Part shown: positions 63,581 to 64,000 of the stretch, one piece after another
Layout: every line of letters starts with the position of its first letter
How positions within the stretch are numbered: the stretch's first letter is position 1
DNA from: Allocatelliglobosispora scoriae
GTDB lineage: Bacteria > Actinomycetota > Actinomycetes > Mycobacteriales > Micromonosporaceae
Assembly (NCBI RefSeq): GCF_014204945.1
Contig: NZ_JACHMN010000003.1
Location: forward strand, 124,001 to 188,000
Direction of reading: 5' to 3'
DNA: 64,000 nucleotides
The notes under the pieces: model-generated
The model's database searches: none
What the model was told of the DNA's origin: nothing
What the model saw: only the letters and a program-made list of their open reading frames with translations
Made by a program: the position numbers and the translations under genes

Positions 63581-64000
63581 CTAACCGACGCGGGCTCGCT
63601 CCGCCTCGTTCGCGGGCTCGGCCGCCGGAGCCCGAGCGGCGATGATCTCCTTGCGCAGCAGGTAGAAGTACCCGAAGAGGGTCAGGGCTGCGAAGAGCCA
63701 CCACTGTGCCACGTAGGCGGCGTTCTGCCATGAGTTCTCACGCTGCACGCCGACGGTCGCGTTGGTCGAGCCGGGTGTGCCGTCCACGGCGAGCAGGTAG
63801 GCACCCCACACCGGGTGAGGTACGAGCGTGGCGATCTGGGTGACGCCGATTCGGCGTACCTCAGGATGGCCGTTGATCTGCTCCGGAGCCTGCGCACCGC
63901 TCTCCGTGAGGTGGACGCGGCCGATGATCGTGACCCGTCCCGAGGGCGGGGCGGGCACGACCGGGGGCTTCGTCAGACCGGCCGGGTCCGGAGGGATCCA
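63581..64000 (-). CDS. SURF1-family protein, C-terminal part only
   Basis: A partial gene: the coding frame is open from 63581 to the window's right edge, so the N-terminus lies outside. The visible part contains PPSGRVTIIGRVHLTESGAQ and the membrane helix WWLFAALTLFGYFYLLRKEI, typical of SURF1 proteins, which help assemble cytochrome c oxidase. The stop is followed 10 bp later by the start of the Pro-rich gene. Confidence 0.75.
   Translation of the reverse strand, partial: WIPPDPAGLTKPPVVPAPPSGRVTIIGRVHLTESGAQAPEQINGHPEVRRIGVTQIATLVPHPVWGAYLLAVDGTPGSTNATVGVQRENSWQNAAYVAQWWLFAALTLFGYFYLLRKEIIAARAPAAEPANEAERARVG

Overview
The window is 64 kb of high-GC DNA with GTG and TTG starts, strong purine-rich ribosome sites and many 4-base stop/start overlaps. 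Family content points to an actinomycete: an AfsR/SARP regulator, an XRE/DUF5753 plus DUF397 pair, a DNRLRE/RHS secreted pair, DUF6232, an HrdB-like sigma factor, and a c-di-AMP riboswitch ahead of an NlpC/P60 gene. A Micromonosporaceae-like genome is my best inference, but no 16S rRNA or other marker is present to prove it. Most of the window looks chromosomal. No integrase, transposase, phage gene or CRISPR array was seen.

Layout. 0.15-2.3 kb holds a SHOCT membrane protein and a NarL-type two-component pair. 2.5-4.6 kb is a SARP regulator carrying an in-frame duplicated repeat. 4.8-5.9 kb is a Tat-exported peptidoglycan amidase. 6.1-18.0 kb holds two giant secreted proteins: a DNRLRE/LamG protein with three tandem surface modules, then an RHS/YD-repeat protein with an unfamiliar C-terminus. 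18.1-21.5 kb is nrdAB with a candidate NrdR box. 21.8-23.1 kb has an HD alarmone-hydrolase-like protein and a DUF6232 protein. 23.4-25.9 kb has the riboswitch, a cell-wall hydrolase and a group 2 sigma factor. 25.9-28.9 kb has the XRE/DUF397 pair, a small Ser/Thr kinase with a short activation segment, and a YcnI-like protein. 29.0-38.7 kb has a frameshifted hrpA, a VOC protein, a RutE-like nitroreductase and a 1511-aa DUF4011/helicase/nuclease protein resembling Hhe-type defence proteins. 38.7-45.2 kb has a PQQ-propeller lipoprotein, a GH3 beta-glucosidase, an alpha/beta hydrolase whose 3' end lies in a small inverted-repeat element, and a DEAD-box helicase. 45.3-50.1 kb is a tight operon of two glycosyltransferases, an alpha/alpha-toroid-like protein and a GH130 enzyme. 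50.2-57.3 kb has a frameshifted FOXRED2-like flavoprotein, an iodotyrosine-deiodinase-like nitroreductase, an M20 peptidase with a YbdK-type ligase, tRNA-Arg(UCU) and a hydrolase. 57.4-62.7 kb has an SSB protein, cobD, cobQ and a kinase/M20 reading-frame fusion. 62.8-64.0 kb has a proline-rich membrane protein and the C-terminal part of SURF1, cut by the window edge.

Three themes stand out. (1) Palindromic extragenic repeats sharing the core CAACTCTT-N-AAGAGTTG occur as two full long hairpins, two partial copies (one in frame inside the helicase gene) and two diverged short hairpins. Other small palindromic elements also end genes. (2) Three genes carry single-base reading-frame anomalies: hrpA, the FOXRED2-like gene and the kinase/M20 fusion. 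They may be assembly errors. (3) The least understood systems are the DNRLRE-RHS pair, the GT-GT-toroid-GH130 operon and the Hhe-like helicase-nuclease. Functions are read from the sequence and family knowledge; no database search was possible.
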